The notes: generated by a model not told the origin, from the letters alone. 64,000 nucleotides of DNA from Arachis hypogaea (GCF_003086295.3 NC_092042.1:41525419-41589418), one strand, 5' to 3'. Counted from the first letter of the stretch, positions 46,174 to 58,022 are shown. Made by a program: numbers and translations.

Positions 46174-47298
46174 CATGAATCCAAATGGGAATGAACAGTT
46201 CAGAAGAACTTTGGGGTCCTACATGGCCCCCCAGTCCTGACTTCTACGAGAGAAGTATTAGTATACCTCCCAATGGAGCAAATAACTTTAAGCTCAATCT
46301 TCAGCTCATTATTCTGGTGCAGCAAAATTGCCAGTACTCTGGACTTCCACAGGAAGAACCTACTGAGTTCCTGAAAAACTTTTTATAAATTGCTTACATA
46401 GTATGCACTGAGGGAGTAGACTAGGATATCTACAGACTGCTACTCTATCCCTTTGCTATAAGAGATCAAGCAAAGAGGTGGTTAGATAACCAACCCAAAT
46501 CTGGCTTGAAAACATAGAAGCAGCTAGTAGACAAGTTTCTAAATTAATACTTTCCCCCAAGGAAGCTGACCCAGTTAAGGCTAGACATTCAAGGCTTTAA
46601 GCAAGAGAATAGTGAACCTCTTCATGATGCCTGGGGGAAGTATAGAAGAATGCTACAGAAATATCCCACTGAAATATTTTCAGAATGGGTGCAATTAGAC
46701 ATCTTTTATTATAGCCTTACAGACATGGCTAGGATGTCTCTAGACCACTCTGCTGGTGGTTTTATACCAGTGAGGAAGACAATTGAAGAGGCTCATACAC
46801 TTATTGAGACAGTTGCCATGAATCAGCATCTATACTCAGTTGATGAGACCTCCATGAAAGGAGAGGTTAAGGCAATATCTACTTAGTCTAACCCTCCAAA
46901 ACAAGATGGCCCATTGACTTAGTAGCTACACGCCCCTGCACAGTAGTTGCTGGAATTACAAGAGGCTTCGCAAGAAACTCGGGCTTCCAACAAGAATGTA
47001 GAAGCCCAGCTAAGTCAAACAAGGTAGCAACTATCTAAGCATATAAAAGATGAATGTCAGGTAATCCAACTGAAGAGTGGGAGAACATTAAACACCCAAC
47101 CTCAGAACAACAGGAAACCAGGAGAGGAAAAGTTAACAGAGGACAACCAGACTGCAAGCCCAGACACCTCTGAGGGCACTGAACACCCAACGAGGAATAT
47201 TATTGGCGTTCAACGCCAAGAAGGGGTGCTTACTCATTGCGTTGAATGCCCAAAGGGAGGCAGCACTCTTGGTGTTCAATGCCAAGAAGGGTTACCTA
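46174..47298 (+). pseudogene. gag: Gag of element B (broken, truncated by element C)
   Basis: It starts MNPNGNEQFRRTLGSYMAP (46174). Homology to the tandem-copy gag is clear: NCQYSGLPQEEPTEFL, YRLLYPFAIRDQAKRW, RMLQKYPTEIFSEWVQLDIFYYSLTDMARMSLDHSAGGF, MNQHLYSVDETSMKGEVKA. Frameshifts and multiple stops (TGA near 46237, TAG in several places) inactivate it. The 3' end again carries palindromic units (ttggcgttcaacgccaag near 47203; ttggtgttcaatgccaag near 47270). It stops where the element C LTR begins; protease and pol of B are not in the window. Confidence 0.87.
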
Positions 47299-50200
47299 TG
47301 ATGAGGGAAAATTGGATTTCCACACGATCTAACCGGCAAGTGTACCGGGTCACATCAAGTAAAAATAACTCACAAGAGTGAGGTCGATCCCATAGGGATT
47401 GAAGGATTGAACAACTTTAGTTAGATGATGAATTTAGTCAAGCTAATATGAATGAAGGGGGTAATTTGTGATCGAGAGAAAGTAAATTGCAAGAATTCTA
47501 AATAGCAGAATGTAAATTGGCAAGAAGTAAATGGTAGAAAATTTAATTCGACTGGAACTTAAGGTGCAAGAAATTAAAAGTCCTTAATCTTAAAGTGCAA
47601 GAAAAATAAATAGCTGAATCTTAAAGTGTAAGAATTAAAAGTGCAGGAATACTAAATAACAAGGAAACTTAAATTTCATGAATAAAAAGGGATTTGGGTA
47701 TTGGGAATTAAACAGAACTAATAAATGTAACTTTCAGCAAGTGCAGAGGAATCAAAACGAAGGAAATTCAAAGAATGTGATTCATAAGGGATTGGAGATA
47801 CTATAATCCTTCATGAATCAATTGGGTCTCGACTCCTTTCTCAATCATCAAGTAGATCTATGGCGGATTGAAATTGATTAGATCCCAATTTCTTCGCAAT
47901 CCAATCTCTTAAATCACAATCAATCTTGCCAATTCCTTGATCTAATTGTCATGAGAAGAGGTTAAGTACAAGTCTCTCATCCATAAGCTACACTAGCTCT
48001 CAAGATCTCAATTCCTCCCGAATGGTGTTGATCAAGAGAGTAGTGAAGGATAGAGCTCTAATTCTAATGCAAGTGATTCCCCTTCTGAGGCTCACACAAG
48101 CATTCATGAATTCAACCTCCTTCCAGAGTGCAGATTTCTAAACCAAAACAGAAGGTACCCAATAGCTACAAAGATGAATTGTGAAGAAGAAGAATTTCAT
48201 TGATTCATGGAAATTACAATAGAGCTCCTCCCCTTAATGAAATTTGGGGGTTAGTTCATCATTGCTCTAGTACCAAAAACAGAAAATAAATTGCAGAAGA
48301 AGAAGAAGAACATCGAAGAAATTCCAATCAGATCTAAATTCTTAAGGAAAAACTAAAAGGAAGCTAAAATTGAAAAATCATAAGAGAGTCCAAAAAGAAG
48401 CCCCCAATGAAATTGAATGTTCTCTTATTTATACACTTTCTAATTTTTGTAATCCCAGTACTTGGAGTGGGCTTTCTGGCCTTTAAAGAAACGGATCAGA
48501 ATGGGTCCTCATTTGGTGTGGTTGGGAGCTTGCTTCAGAAGAATGTAGCGTTCTCAGAGTGAATGCCGCGTTTATTCAGCGATGCGTGCGCGCCCTTGGT
48601 ACGTGTGCGTCCCTGATGTTTTTCCTTATCAACGCGTGCGCGCCCTTGGTGCGTGCGCGTCCTGTGTGCATGCACATAGATGATAAAACTTCACTTCTGT
48701 GCCCAGCACCATGTATGTGTCTGCGCCCAGCACCACACTTGTCATATCGACGTGTGCGCGTCATGCACGCGTGCGCGTTGATGCCCATATTCAAATCCAA
48801 ACTCTGAAAGTATCGCAGGCATTCGCTCCAAGTGAACGTAGCGTTCATTTCTTATGAACGTTAATCTTCAATCCACGTGTGCGCACCATGCGTGCGTACG
48901 CGTGGATTTTCAAATTGCTCATCCACGCGGAAGCGCCTTGTACGCGTGCGCGTCGCGTGTGAACGTAGCGTTCATCAAAATGAACGTAGCATTCATCTTC
49001 ACCTTGCTACTTTGCCTTCTTCTTTTCATCATATTTTCACATGTCATCAATCAAACAAGCAATCAAAGTCTCACCAAAATCATAAGGTTCATAATAATTG
49101 GTGCACGAATTTGTGATCCGTACAACTAACCAGCAAGTGCACTGGGTCGTCCAAGTAATATCTTACGTGAGTAAGGGTCGATCCCACGAAGATTATTGGT
49201 TTGAAGCAGACTATGTCTATTTTATTAATCTTAGTCAGGATGCCAAAAAGATTAATTGGATTTAATTGTAAGAAGTCAAAGTATTTGGAATAAGGAATTG
49301 TTACTTTATTAATGAAGAATCTGTTAGAGTTTTGGAAATGCTTTGTCCTCTGAATTTCTGCAATGTAATATTCAATTCAATTGTTTGTAAAGTTCCATCC
49401 ATGGCAAGCTGTATGTAGGGTGTCACCATTGTCAGTGGCTACTTCCCATCCTCTCAGTGAAAACGGTCCAGATGCTCTGTCACAGTACGGCTAATCAGCT
49501 GTCGGTTCTCGATCATGTTGGAATAGGATCCATTGATCCTTTTGCGTTTGTCATCACGCCCAGCAGTCGTGAGTTTGAATCTCGTCACAGCCATTCAATC
49601 CTTGAATCCTACTCGGAATACCACAGACAAGGTTTAGACTTTCCGGATCCTCAAGAATGGCCGCCATCAGTTCTAGCTTATACCACGAAGATTCTGATTA
49701 AAGAAGCTAAGAGATGCTCATTCAATCTGATGTAGAACGGAGGTGTTTTTCAGGCACACGTTCATGGATTGAGGAAGGTGATGAGTGTTACGGATCATCA
49801 CCTCCTTCACGGTTAAGCGCGAATGAACATCTTAGATAGGAACACACACGTTTGAATGAAATAGAAACAATTGCATTAATTCATTGAGATGCTGCAGAGC
49901 TCCTCACCCCCAACAATGGAGTTTAGAGACTCATGCTGCCAAGGAATATAAAATCCAGTTCTATAGACGTCATGAGGTACAAAGTAATCCTCTAAAAGTT
50001 GTTTAAATAGTAAACTAGTAGCCTAGGTTTACAGAAAATAAGTAAACTAAGATAATTGGTGCAGAAATCCACTTCTGGGGCCCACTTGGTGTGTACTGGG
50101 GCTGAGACTAAAGCTTCTCACGTGCTTGGTCTGTTTCTGGAGTTGAACGCCAGGTTGTGACGTGTTTTGGGCGTTGAATTCCAACTTGTAACCTGTTTCT

Positions 50201-50790
50201 GGCGCTGGACGCCTGACAGCTGCATGATACTGGCGTTGAACGCCAGTTTATGTCGTCTATCTTCGCGCAAAGTATGGACTATTATATATTGCTGGAAAGT
50301 CCTGGATGTCTACTTTCCAACGCCGTTGAGAGCATGTCAATTGAACTCCTGTAGCTCCAGAAAATTTATTTCGAGTGCAGGGATGTCAGGATCCAACAGC
50401 ATCAGCAGTCCTTTTTCAGCCTAAATCAGATTTTTGCTCAGCTCCCTCAATTTCAGCCAGAAAATACCTGAAATCACAGAAAAACACACAAACTCATAGT
50501 AAAGTCTAGAAATATGATTTTTTCCTAAAAACTAATAATATTCTACTAAAAACTAACTAAAACATGCTAAAATCTACATGAAATTACCCCCAAAAAGCGT
50601 ATAAAATATCCGCTCATCAATAATCAACTGAATTGTGCATAAACCTCATGATTTTCTATTAAATTGACCATGTTTGATTGAGCTATGATAAAGATGCAAT
50701 TCTACTCCAATCACTTACTTATCATGCAAGAAAGCCTAATAAAAGCAAAGAAAAATGCTAGTAAAACTAGCATAAGATGACTTGTCATCA
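47299..50790 (-). repeat. 3' LTR of element C, containing a nested solo LTR
   Basis: It starts TGATGAGGGAAAATTGG (or TGAGGG, 3 bp later) and ends CTTGTCATCA, followed by taacaccaaaattaaacc, the usual inner border of 3' LTRs here. It is about 1.96 kb without the 49099-50620 insert. It contains a CpG-rich block with gaacgtagcgttc palindromes (48540-48990) and aggtcgatccc at 47381. Confidence 0.82.
49099..50620 (-). repeat. Solo LTR nested in the element C LTR, perfect target duplication
   Basis: TGGTGCACG...CGCTCATCA, 1522 bp, flanked by ataat (49094-49098 and 50621-50625). It is the same family as the tandem-element LTRs, with TATA-like site, T-arm-like motif (49175) and four palindromic units (about 50139-50253). 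Confidence 0.94.
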
Positions 50791-52339
50791 TAACACCAAA
50801 ATTAAACCTTGCTTGTCCCTAAGCAAGAAAAGAATTATGTACTAAGGTTCTTTTAGTTGGAATGGATTGAAGAATAACTTTGTAAATGCTTTGTGAGTGA
50901 AATGGTTAAGTGACAGTGGGGTGAACTCTAAATTATATGCTCATGTAAGGGCTTCAGTGCTTACTAGTTCCTACATATTGGAAGTCTTAAATCTTAGGAG
51001 TTTCATTCAAATGATATCATAGAGATCTCTCAATAGGTAATCACCTTTAAGCAGCGTATATTTTCTGTGTTTTGGCATTAACTCTAAGTTTCATGTCTCA
51101 AAGCGGCTCTTTAGATAAGCTTTCAATCAATACTCCTAAACCAGTTGGTTTTAAGGTATTAGGTGTTGAAGCACCCTTTATGATTTACTTGCTCAAGCCT
51201 CTCTCTTTGACACAATTCTACCACAAGCATTTAACTAGGATAGTAAACCTTTGAGTTCTTATTTCTCTCTTTTTCCCCTAGTAATTAATGCTCAGAGCCT
51301 TTTGCCATGTTCTTTTGTTTTTCTGTTTCTCTTATTTTCTTTTGTTGCTGCTTCTTGGATCAATAAATGTTTGAGACTCTCTACAATTTTTCCTTGAACT
51401 TTATTTCCTGCCTATGAGCTCCCATACAAGTTTTCATAAACATACAACCTCAATACACAATACTATAACTAGAACCACCACTTCTCTTAATCTTTTTACT
51501 TGCCTCAAAATAGATTTTTGATTCCTCGATCCTTCTTTTCAAAGAATTGTTCTTTGATGCATGCAGAGGGGTACAAGACATAAGTTCAAGCATACGCAGA
51601 TGAACAAGAAGACTAGTGTAGAACATGGAAACTTAGTCAAAAACATGAAAGTGCATAACATATAAGCTTAATCATAAAATTGTAAAACATGAAACTTGGA
51701 AGGCATATAATTTTTCAGATGTGCATCTTCCTTATTTACTAAAATTATAAAAGGAACTCCACCACCTTTAATTTTTATGTTCTTTTCCTTTGCTGGATTC
51801 TGCTTTCTTCTTTGGTTCCTGCTTCTTCTTTTTTCATGTTTCTTGTTGTTCCTCAGCTTTAGCAGGGCATCTTCGATCCCAAGATTGGTCTATCTGATCC
51901 CAGAGTCCAGCCTCCTTCAACTTTTGCTCCATTCTTTCTACATTTCTCTTAACTCTTTCACTTTGATGGTTCACTAATTCAGGACATTCCACGAATGGTT
52001 TGATCTCTCGGTTGATCCTTGGCATACCACAAACTACATAGTTTAGCTTTGCCTGTGTCTCTACATCATATTTTATACTGTCCAGATACCTTTGCTCTCC
52101 AGCTGTGTGGTATATGTTCTTCCATTGATAAATATTTTAGAGATATTTCTCTTGCTTGGCTTGTTGTTGGGACAATTGTTCAAATGATTCTTGGAAATGC
52201 GCAGCTTGTTCCCTTTGCCTATCAAAAATTCTTGCTTGGAATTCTCTCCGTTGAGCTATTATCTTGAGCTGGAAGTTTTCTTGTTGCTCCATCATCTTCA
52301 GCTGCCAATTCTCTTGCTACTCCTGATCTCTTAAATATT
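50791..52339 (-). other. 3' untranslated region of element C, with hairpin
   Basis: The hairpin at 50808-50827 has a 7 bp stem (CTTGCTT/AAGCAAG) and follows acaccaaaattaaac at the LTR border. A T-rich tract lies at 51255-51350. ORF 51834-52025 is the degraded tail of the third-ORF region (Gln/Glu-rich), not a separate gene. Confidence 0.65.
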
Positions 52340-53359
52340 GTTCTTGTTATTGCTCCTGTGCCCTCATATATTATCGAGATATTTCTTCAATTGCACTCTG
52401 AATTTGGCTGAGATCCATTGTCCCAGGGGCTTGCCCCTCTTCCATTTGTGGTCCAAAGGCTTGTCCTTCTTCTATTTGTGGTTTCCTTCTTCTTCCCTGA
52501 GGTCTTCTCTCACTCTACTCACTAGTGACACCTTCGATTCTCTGCCTGGTGAGTGCCCTCCCATCCTGTACCCAGTCTGTGTCTGAATCTTCAAAAAGCA
52601 CCCCTACTCTATTGCACAAGCGCAATATGGTACTTGGGTAGCTAAGTCTGGCTAACTTGCTATTGCTTTCATCCATCTCTTGAATGCCGTCTGCAATTAG
52701 TTGAGGGACATTTATTTCTCCTCCTTTGAGTATGCAGTGTACCATGATTGCTCTTCTTATGGTAACTTACGAGGAGTTTCCAGTGGGGAGGATTGATTTC
52801 ATCACTATTTTGTACCAACCTTTGGCCTTAGGTGAGAGATCCATCCTTTTTAGGTGGCATAGATCCCCGTTTAAAAATCCCTCACCCAATCCTTGCCATC
52901 CAGACATATATCATTAATGAGCTCATCAGGGTCATTCTCACCATTTGTTCTTTCATCAAAACTGGGCTCTGTGAAGTGTATTGTTCTTATTTGCAAAACC
53001 TGCATGATTGTAGCTGGATTGAAGTCCACTTCCACTCCCCTCACATAACTTTTGTAGGGCAGTTCAATTTTGCTTTGTCTCGCTGTATTTGCATAAAACT
53101 CCCTTATCATGGTTGCACTTATGTCTGTAAGGGGTTCACAGAGGAGTTCCCATCTTCTTTCTTCAATGATTTCCCTCATTATGAGGTACTCACCATCCTT
53201 CATTCTAAATCGGACCTCTGGGATTATTTTCTTTTCCTCCATCCAACCATGATATTGGCGCTCATGAAACTGAGATTTAAATCTCCAGTTATCAAAAGTG
53301 GGTGATTCGGCTTCAACTGGTTGCTTTCCTTTCTTTCTTCTGGAACTTGAAGAAGCCAT
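52340..53359 (-). pseudogene. Third ORF of element C, 'putative plant transposon protein' type (broken)
   Basis: It opens MASSSSRRKKGKQPVEAES (Lys/Arg-rich, like a nuclear signal) and continues KKIIPEVRFRMKDGEYLIM, MIREFYANTARQSK, YVRGVEVDFNPATIMQVLQI and PDELINDICLDGKDW. It matches element D's ORF (56898-58022) domain by domain: IIPEV.F, EFYANA, RG..LDFSP, LARLA. The frame shifts near 52871, and one TAA is read within KSILPTGNSS/VTIRRAIM; the later part (GEINVPQLIADGIQEMDESNSKLARLSYP) lies in another frame. Such ORFs sit between pol and the 3' LTR in Athila-like elements; their function is unknown. Confidence 0.78.
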
Positions 53360-54437
53360 TTAATTGGAGAAGGGATAACACAGGGTACTTGTGGTTAAAG
53401 CACGATTCAGGAGGTAAGGAGAGAGAAATATGGGTACTGTGTGATGTTCTAGGGTGGAAGAAGATTGCTGTGGATTGTATAGAAAGAGTATGTGAATGAG
53501 GTATAAGTGTGTGGTCATAGGAAGTGTTCTTGGCTAATTTGTAGCAGGAGCATGAGTCATTAAAGTCAAACAAGGAGTTGGTGGTTCAATCACATTAAAA
53601 TGAAAGGTGAAGATGTTGTTGAGAGCAAGAAAATGTACGGTGTGCATGTGCGGTTGAATAAGGACAAAGATCACCTCTTCATTGTGCACATGGGTTCGGT
53701 TTCCTAGGTGATGAGTCTTGCAGATTTTTGCTTTCTAAAGATCAATCTCCAGCACATGTGACTCACTTTTTTCTTGTGACACCCATATATTATCTGGTCT
53801 TGTCCTTGCCTCCATCTTCTTCATACCTATCCATTTTAAACCAAGCATTAATAATCAACAAAATCTGATTTTTGAAAGGTGGTGGTCATAGAATTTAATA
53901 ACTAGATAGAAGAACTAAAGAGAATCCTAGTCATATGTTCCTTGTTCATGGATAACTGGTCGTGCCATATGTGACTACACATAGCTTTGGTGGATGCCAA
54001 ACTTGTTTCACATCACATAATTCATTTGAAATTTTAGCTTTTGTCACGGTTAGTCTGTTCATTTCAGGGAACATCTTATTTTCTACTCTTAGCAAAATAG
54101 AATCACAAAATGATTTAAGGCATGGTTTATCTTTTCTTGAATTTGAGTCTTAGAGCAATTGTGACTTTCTTGAAACTTATAGCACATGTAGAACACCAAC
54201 TTAATGTTTGGCTATATACTTCAATAAAATGAATGAGTACATATCCTAAGATGGTTATATTATCATCATGTTTGAAAAGCCATTTTAGAGTGCTTTAAGG
54301 CACACCAAACTTAAGAATAAGACATATGCGTTAAGATAATGTATGCGTTCATCAAACCTACACATGAGAGCTCAAATTCAAGTTAGAAAAGCCCTTAATT
54401 ATTGATATTTAAAATAAAAGCATGAATATTAAATCAT
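53360..54437 (-). other. Non-coding spacer of element C between third ORF and pol remnant
   Basis: No domain-bearing frame. acaccaaacttaag occurs near 54301. Confidence 0.5.
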
Positions 54438-54470
54438 GGGCTGCCTCCCATGGAGCGCTTTTTTACTGTC
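54438..54470 (-). promoter_or_regulatory. Conserved motif just after the pol stop (element C)
   Basis: In element sense: gacagtaaaaaagcgctcca then tgggaggcagccc, 20 nt after a double TAA stop (54496-54491). It clearly matches 19249-19281 and 58840-58872. Confidence 0.68.
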
Positions 54471-54490
54471 ACTAGCTTGACATTGGTTCC

Positions 54491-55088
54491 TTATTAAGGT
54501 GGTTGATGATCATAATGCCTCAGCTTGTCTCCTCTTACTGTGGGCCTTCTTCTTGTGCTTTGATGAATAATCTCTATGTTCTCCAATGAGAGTACTTTGC
54601 TCACAGTGTAGTAATCATCAGATTGTGGAAATGTATCCCATTGTTAGTAGATAAGCTTCACTTTGTTTCCCTCTGAGAACCCTTCGGTTGGGATCTTCTT
54701 GTTCTTCCACCCCTTTGGGACTTTTTTCTTGCTTTTCTTTCCTTCCTTCTTGGCAGCAGGCTCTATGTTGGAAGTTTTCTCCTCACTCATTAATCTTATA
54801 GCCTCTGTCTTCAATCCTTTTTCAGCCTTTTCATCTTCACTACCTTTTTGTTCTTCTCCACTGTCTGTCTTTTGCCTCAAAGGTGAGTTGATGAGTGCTT
54901 CTTTGGGTTTTTCCTTCCAGTTCAAGTCTTCCTCTTCAATTCTCATGCAACTTTTCTTTTTAGCAGGATGTTGTATCTCCTTGAAGACATTCAGGGTGAT
55001 CTGCTTATCATGTGTTCTCAAAGTCATTTCTCCTTTTTCCACATCAATGATGGCCCTTACTATGGCCAAGAAAGGTCTTCCCAATATG
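54491..55088 (-). pseudogene. Protease C-terminus fused to an integrase-C-terminal-like tail (element C)
   Basis: It begins at the junction with the D LTR in [24 protein letters not shown], the conserved C-terminal end of the protease region. Instead of reverse transcriptase it runs through a Lys/Glu-rich linker into GWKNKKIPTEGFSEGNKVKLIY, one TAA (54644), YYTVSKVLSLENIEIIH and RGDKLRHYDHQPP, ending in two stops. That tail resembles an integrase C-terminal domain (FxPGxxVxLI...). Reverse transcriptase, RNase H and the integrase core are absent, the pattern of a non-autonomous element. Upstream gag was lost at the junction with D. Confidence 0.72.
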
Positions 55089-55981
55089 ATGAGTGTCACG
55101 GATCATCACATTCATCAAGTTGAAGAACAAGTGATATCTTAGAACAAGAACAAGCGGAATTGAATAGAAGAACAATAGTAATTGCATTAATACTCGAGGT
55201 ACAGCAGAGCTCCACACCTTAATCTATGGTGTGTAGAAACTCCACCGTTGAAAATACATAAGAACAAGGTCTAGGCATGGCCGAATGGCCAGCCTCCCAA
55301 TGAGGGTTCAATCATCAAAACATGATCAAAAGATCCAAAGATTGAAAGATCTCCTTAATACAATAGTAAAAGGTCCTACTTATAGAAAACTAGTAGCCTA
55401 GGGTGTACAGAGATGAGTAAATGACATAAAAATTCACTTCCGGGCCCACTTGGTGTGTGCTTGGGCTGAGCATTGAAGCATTTTCGTGTAGAGACTCTTC
55501 TTGGAGTTAAACGCCAGCTTTTGTGCCAGTTTGGGCGTTTAACTCCCATTTTGGTGCTAGTTCCGGCGTTTAACGCTGGAAATTCTGAGGGTGACTTTGA
55601 ACGCCGGTTTGGGCCATCAAATCTTGGGCAAAGTATGGACTATCATATATTGCTGGAAAGCCCAGGATGTCTACTTTCCAACGCCGTTGAGAGCGAGCCA
55701 ATTGGGCTTTTGTAGCTCCAGAAAATCTGCTTCGAGTGCAGGGAGGTCAGAATCCAACAGCATCTGCAGTCCTTTTTGGTCTCTGAATCAGATTTTTGCT
55801 CAGGTCCCTCAATTTCAGCCAGAAAATACCTGAAATCACAGAAAAATACACAAACTCATAGTAAAGTCCAGAAAAGTGAATTTTAACTAAAAGCTAATAA
55901 AAATATACTAAAAACTAACTAGATTATACTAAAAACATGCTAAAAACAATGCCAAAAAGCGTACAAATTATCCGCTCATCA
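55089..55981 (-). repeat. Truncated 3' LTR of element D
   Basis: It starts abruptly at tgatgagtgtcacgg, mid-LTR (compare 16358), and ends CGCTCATCA. About 700 bp of the primer-side part is missing. It has a TATA-like site near 55639 (one change) and four palindromic units (55503-55615). Confidence 0.85.
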
Positions 55982-55999
55982 CAACACCAAACTTAAATT

Positions 56000-56019
56000 G
56001 TTGCTTGTCCTCAAGCAAC
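56000..56019 (-). other. Conserved hairpin beside the 3' LTR (element D)
   Basis: 8 bp stem GTTGCTTG/CAAGCAAC, loop AGGA, next to acaccaaacttaaa at the LTR border. Confidence 0.75.
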
Positions 56020-56897
56020 TGAAAATCAAATAAGATAAAAAGAAGAGAATATGCAATGAATTCCAAAAACATCTATGAAGATCAGTATTAATTAGATGAG
56101 CGGGGCTTTTAGCTTTTTGCCTCTGAATAGTTTTGGCATCTCACTCTATCCTTTGAAATTCAGAATGATTGGCTTCTTTAGGAACTCAGAATCCAGATAA
56201 TGTTATTGATTCTCCTAGTTAAGTATGATGATTCTTGAACACAGCTACTTATTGAGTCTTGGCTGTGGCCCAAAGCACTCTGTCTTCCAGTATTACCACC
56301 GGATACATACATGCCACAGACACATAATTAGGTGAACCTTTTCAGATTGTGACTCAGCTTTGCTAGAGTCCCCAATTAGAGGTGTCCAGGGTTCTTAAGC
56401 ACACTCTCTTTGACTTGGATCACAACTTTATTTCTTTCTTTTTCTTTCTTTTTCTTTTTCTCCCCTTTTTTTTTCGTTTTTCTCCTTTTTTTTTGTATTC
56501 ACTGCTTTTTTCTTGCTTCAAGAATCATTTTTTTATGATTTTTCAGATCCTCAGTAACATGTCTCCTTTTTCATCATTCTTTCAAGAGCCAACATTCATG
56601 AACCACAAATTCAAAAGACATATGCACTGTTTAAGCATACATTCAGAAAACAAAAGTATTGCCACCACATCAAAATAATTAAACTGTTATAAAATTCAAA
56701 ATTCATGCAATTCTTTTCTTTTTCAATTAAGCACATTTTTTATTTAAGAAAGGTGATGGATTCATAGGACATTCATAACTTTAAGGCATAGACACTAAGA
56801 CACTAATGATCACAAGACACAAACATAGATAAACATAAGCACTAAAATTCGAAAAACAGAAAAATAAAGAACAAGGAAATTAAAGAACGGGTCCACC
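56020..56897 (-). other. 3' untranslated region of element D
   Basis: Collinear with 17233-17960 of the tandem copy, including the T-rich tract (56430-56500). No gene. Confidence 0.65.
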
Positions 56898-58022
56898 TTA
56901 GTGATGGCGGCTTGTTCTTCCTCTTGAAGATCCTATGGAGTGCTTGAGCTCCTCAATGTCTCTTCCTTGTCTTTGTTGCTCCTCTCTCATGATTCTTTGA
57001 TCTTCTCTAATTTCATGGAGGATGATGGAGTGTTCTTGGTGCTCCACCCTTAGTTGTCCCATGTTGGAACTCAATTCTCCTAGGGAGGTGTTTAGTTGCT
57101 CCCAATAGTTTTGTGGAGGAAAGTGCATCCCTTGAGGCATCTCAGGGATTTGATGATGAGAGGGGTCTCTTGTTTGCTCCATCCTCTTCTTAGTGATGGG
57201 CTTGTCCTCATCAATGGGGATGTCTCCCTCTATGTCAACTCCAACTGAATAACAAAGGTGACAAATGAGATGAGGAAAGGCTAACCTTGCCAAGGTAGAG
57301 GACTTGTCCGCCACCTTATAAAGTTCTTGAGCTATAACTTCATGAACTTCTATTTCTTCTCCAATCATGATGCTATGAATCATGATAGCCCGGTCTATAG
57401 TAACTTCGGACCGGTTGCTAGTGGGAATGATTGAGCGTTGTATAAACTCTAACCATCCTCTAGCCACGGGTTTGAGGTCATGCCTTCTCAATTGAACCGG
57501 CTTTCCTCTTGAATCTCTCTTCCATTGGGCGCCCTCTTCACAAATGACTGTGAGGACTTTGTCCAACCTTTGATCAAAGTTGACCCTTCTAGTGTAAGGA
57601 TGTTCATCTCCTTGCATCATGGGCAAGTTGAATGCCAACCTTACATTTTCCGGACTAAAATCCAAGTATTTCCCCCGAACCATAGTAAGCCAATTCTTTG
57701 GATCCGGATTCACACTTTGGTCATGGTTCTTGGTGATCCATGCATTGGCATAGAACTCTTGAACCATTAAAATTCTGACTTGTTGAATGGGGTTGGTAAG
57801 AACTTCCCAACCTCTTCTTCGGATCTCATGCCGGATCTCCGGATATTCACTCTTTTTGAGTTTGAAAGGGACCTCGGGGATCACCTTCTTCAAGGCCACA
57901 AATTCATAGAAGTGGTCTTGATGCACCCTTGAGATGAATCTCTCCATCTCCCATGACTCGGAGGTGGAAGCTTTTGCCTTCCCTTTCCTCTTTCTAGAGG
58001 TTTCTCCGGCCTTGGATGCCAT
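56898..58022 (-). CDS. Third ORF of element D, 'putative plant transposon protein' type, intact
   Basis: 374 codons, uninterrupted. The N-terminus is basic (MASKAGETSRKRKGKAKAS), like a nuclear-localisation signal. The central domain is at about 30-290: KKVIPEVPFKLKKSEYPEI, MVQEFYANAWITK, VRGKYLDFSPENVRLAFNLP, then an alpha-helical part (SEVTIDRAIMIHSIMIGEEIEVHEVIAQEL, STLARLAFPHLICHLC). A Glu/Gln-rich predicted coiled-coil (about 310-365) ends SSRGRTSRHH. This family is widespread beside plant gypsy elements; its biochemical role is not known. I see no signal peptide or membrane segment, so it is not a convincing envelope protein. It is the only full-length non-Gag frame among the damaged elements here. 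Confidence 0.85.
   Translation of the reverse strand: MASKAGETSRKRKGKAKASTSESWEMERFISRVHQDHFYEFVALKKVIPEVPFKLKKSEYPEIRHEIRRRGWEVLTNPIQQVRILMVQEFYANAWITKNHDQSVNPDPKNWLTMVRGKYLDFSPENVRLAFNLPMMQGDEHPYTRRVNFDQRLDKVLTVICEEGAQWKRDSRGKPVQLRRHDLKPVARGWLEFIQRSIIPTSNRSEVTIDRAIMIHSIMIGEEIEVHEVIAQELYKVADKSSTLARLAFPHLICHLCYSVGVDIEGDIPIDEDKPITKKRMEQTRDPSHHQIPEMPQGMHFPPQNYWEQLNTSLGELSSNMGQLRVEHQEHSIILHEIREDQRIMREEQQRQGRDIEELKHSIGSSRGRTSRHH

Noticed and set aside
52019..53305. Plus-strand ORFs (82-157 residues) near element C
   Set aside because: Antisense to the broken third ORF; no independent support.
56898..58022. Retroviral-type envelope gene
   Set aside because: The position (after pol) fits, but there is no signal peptide, transmembrane segment or cleavage site, and the sequence fits the plant transposon-protein family.
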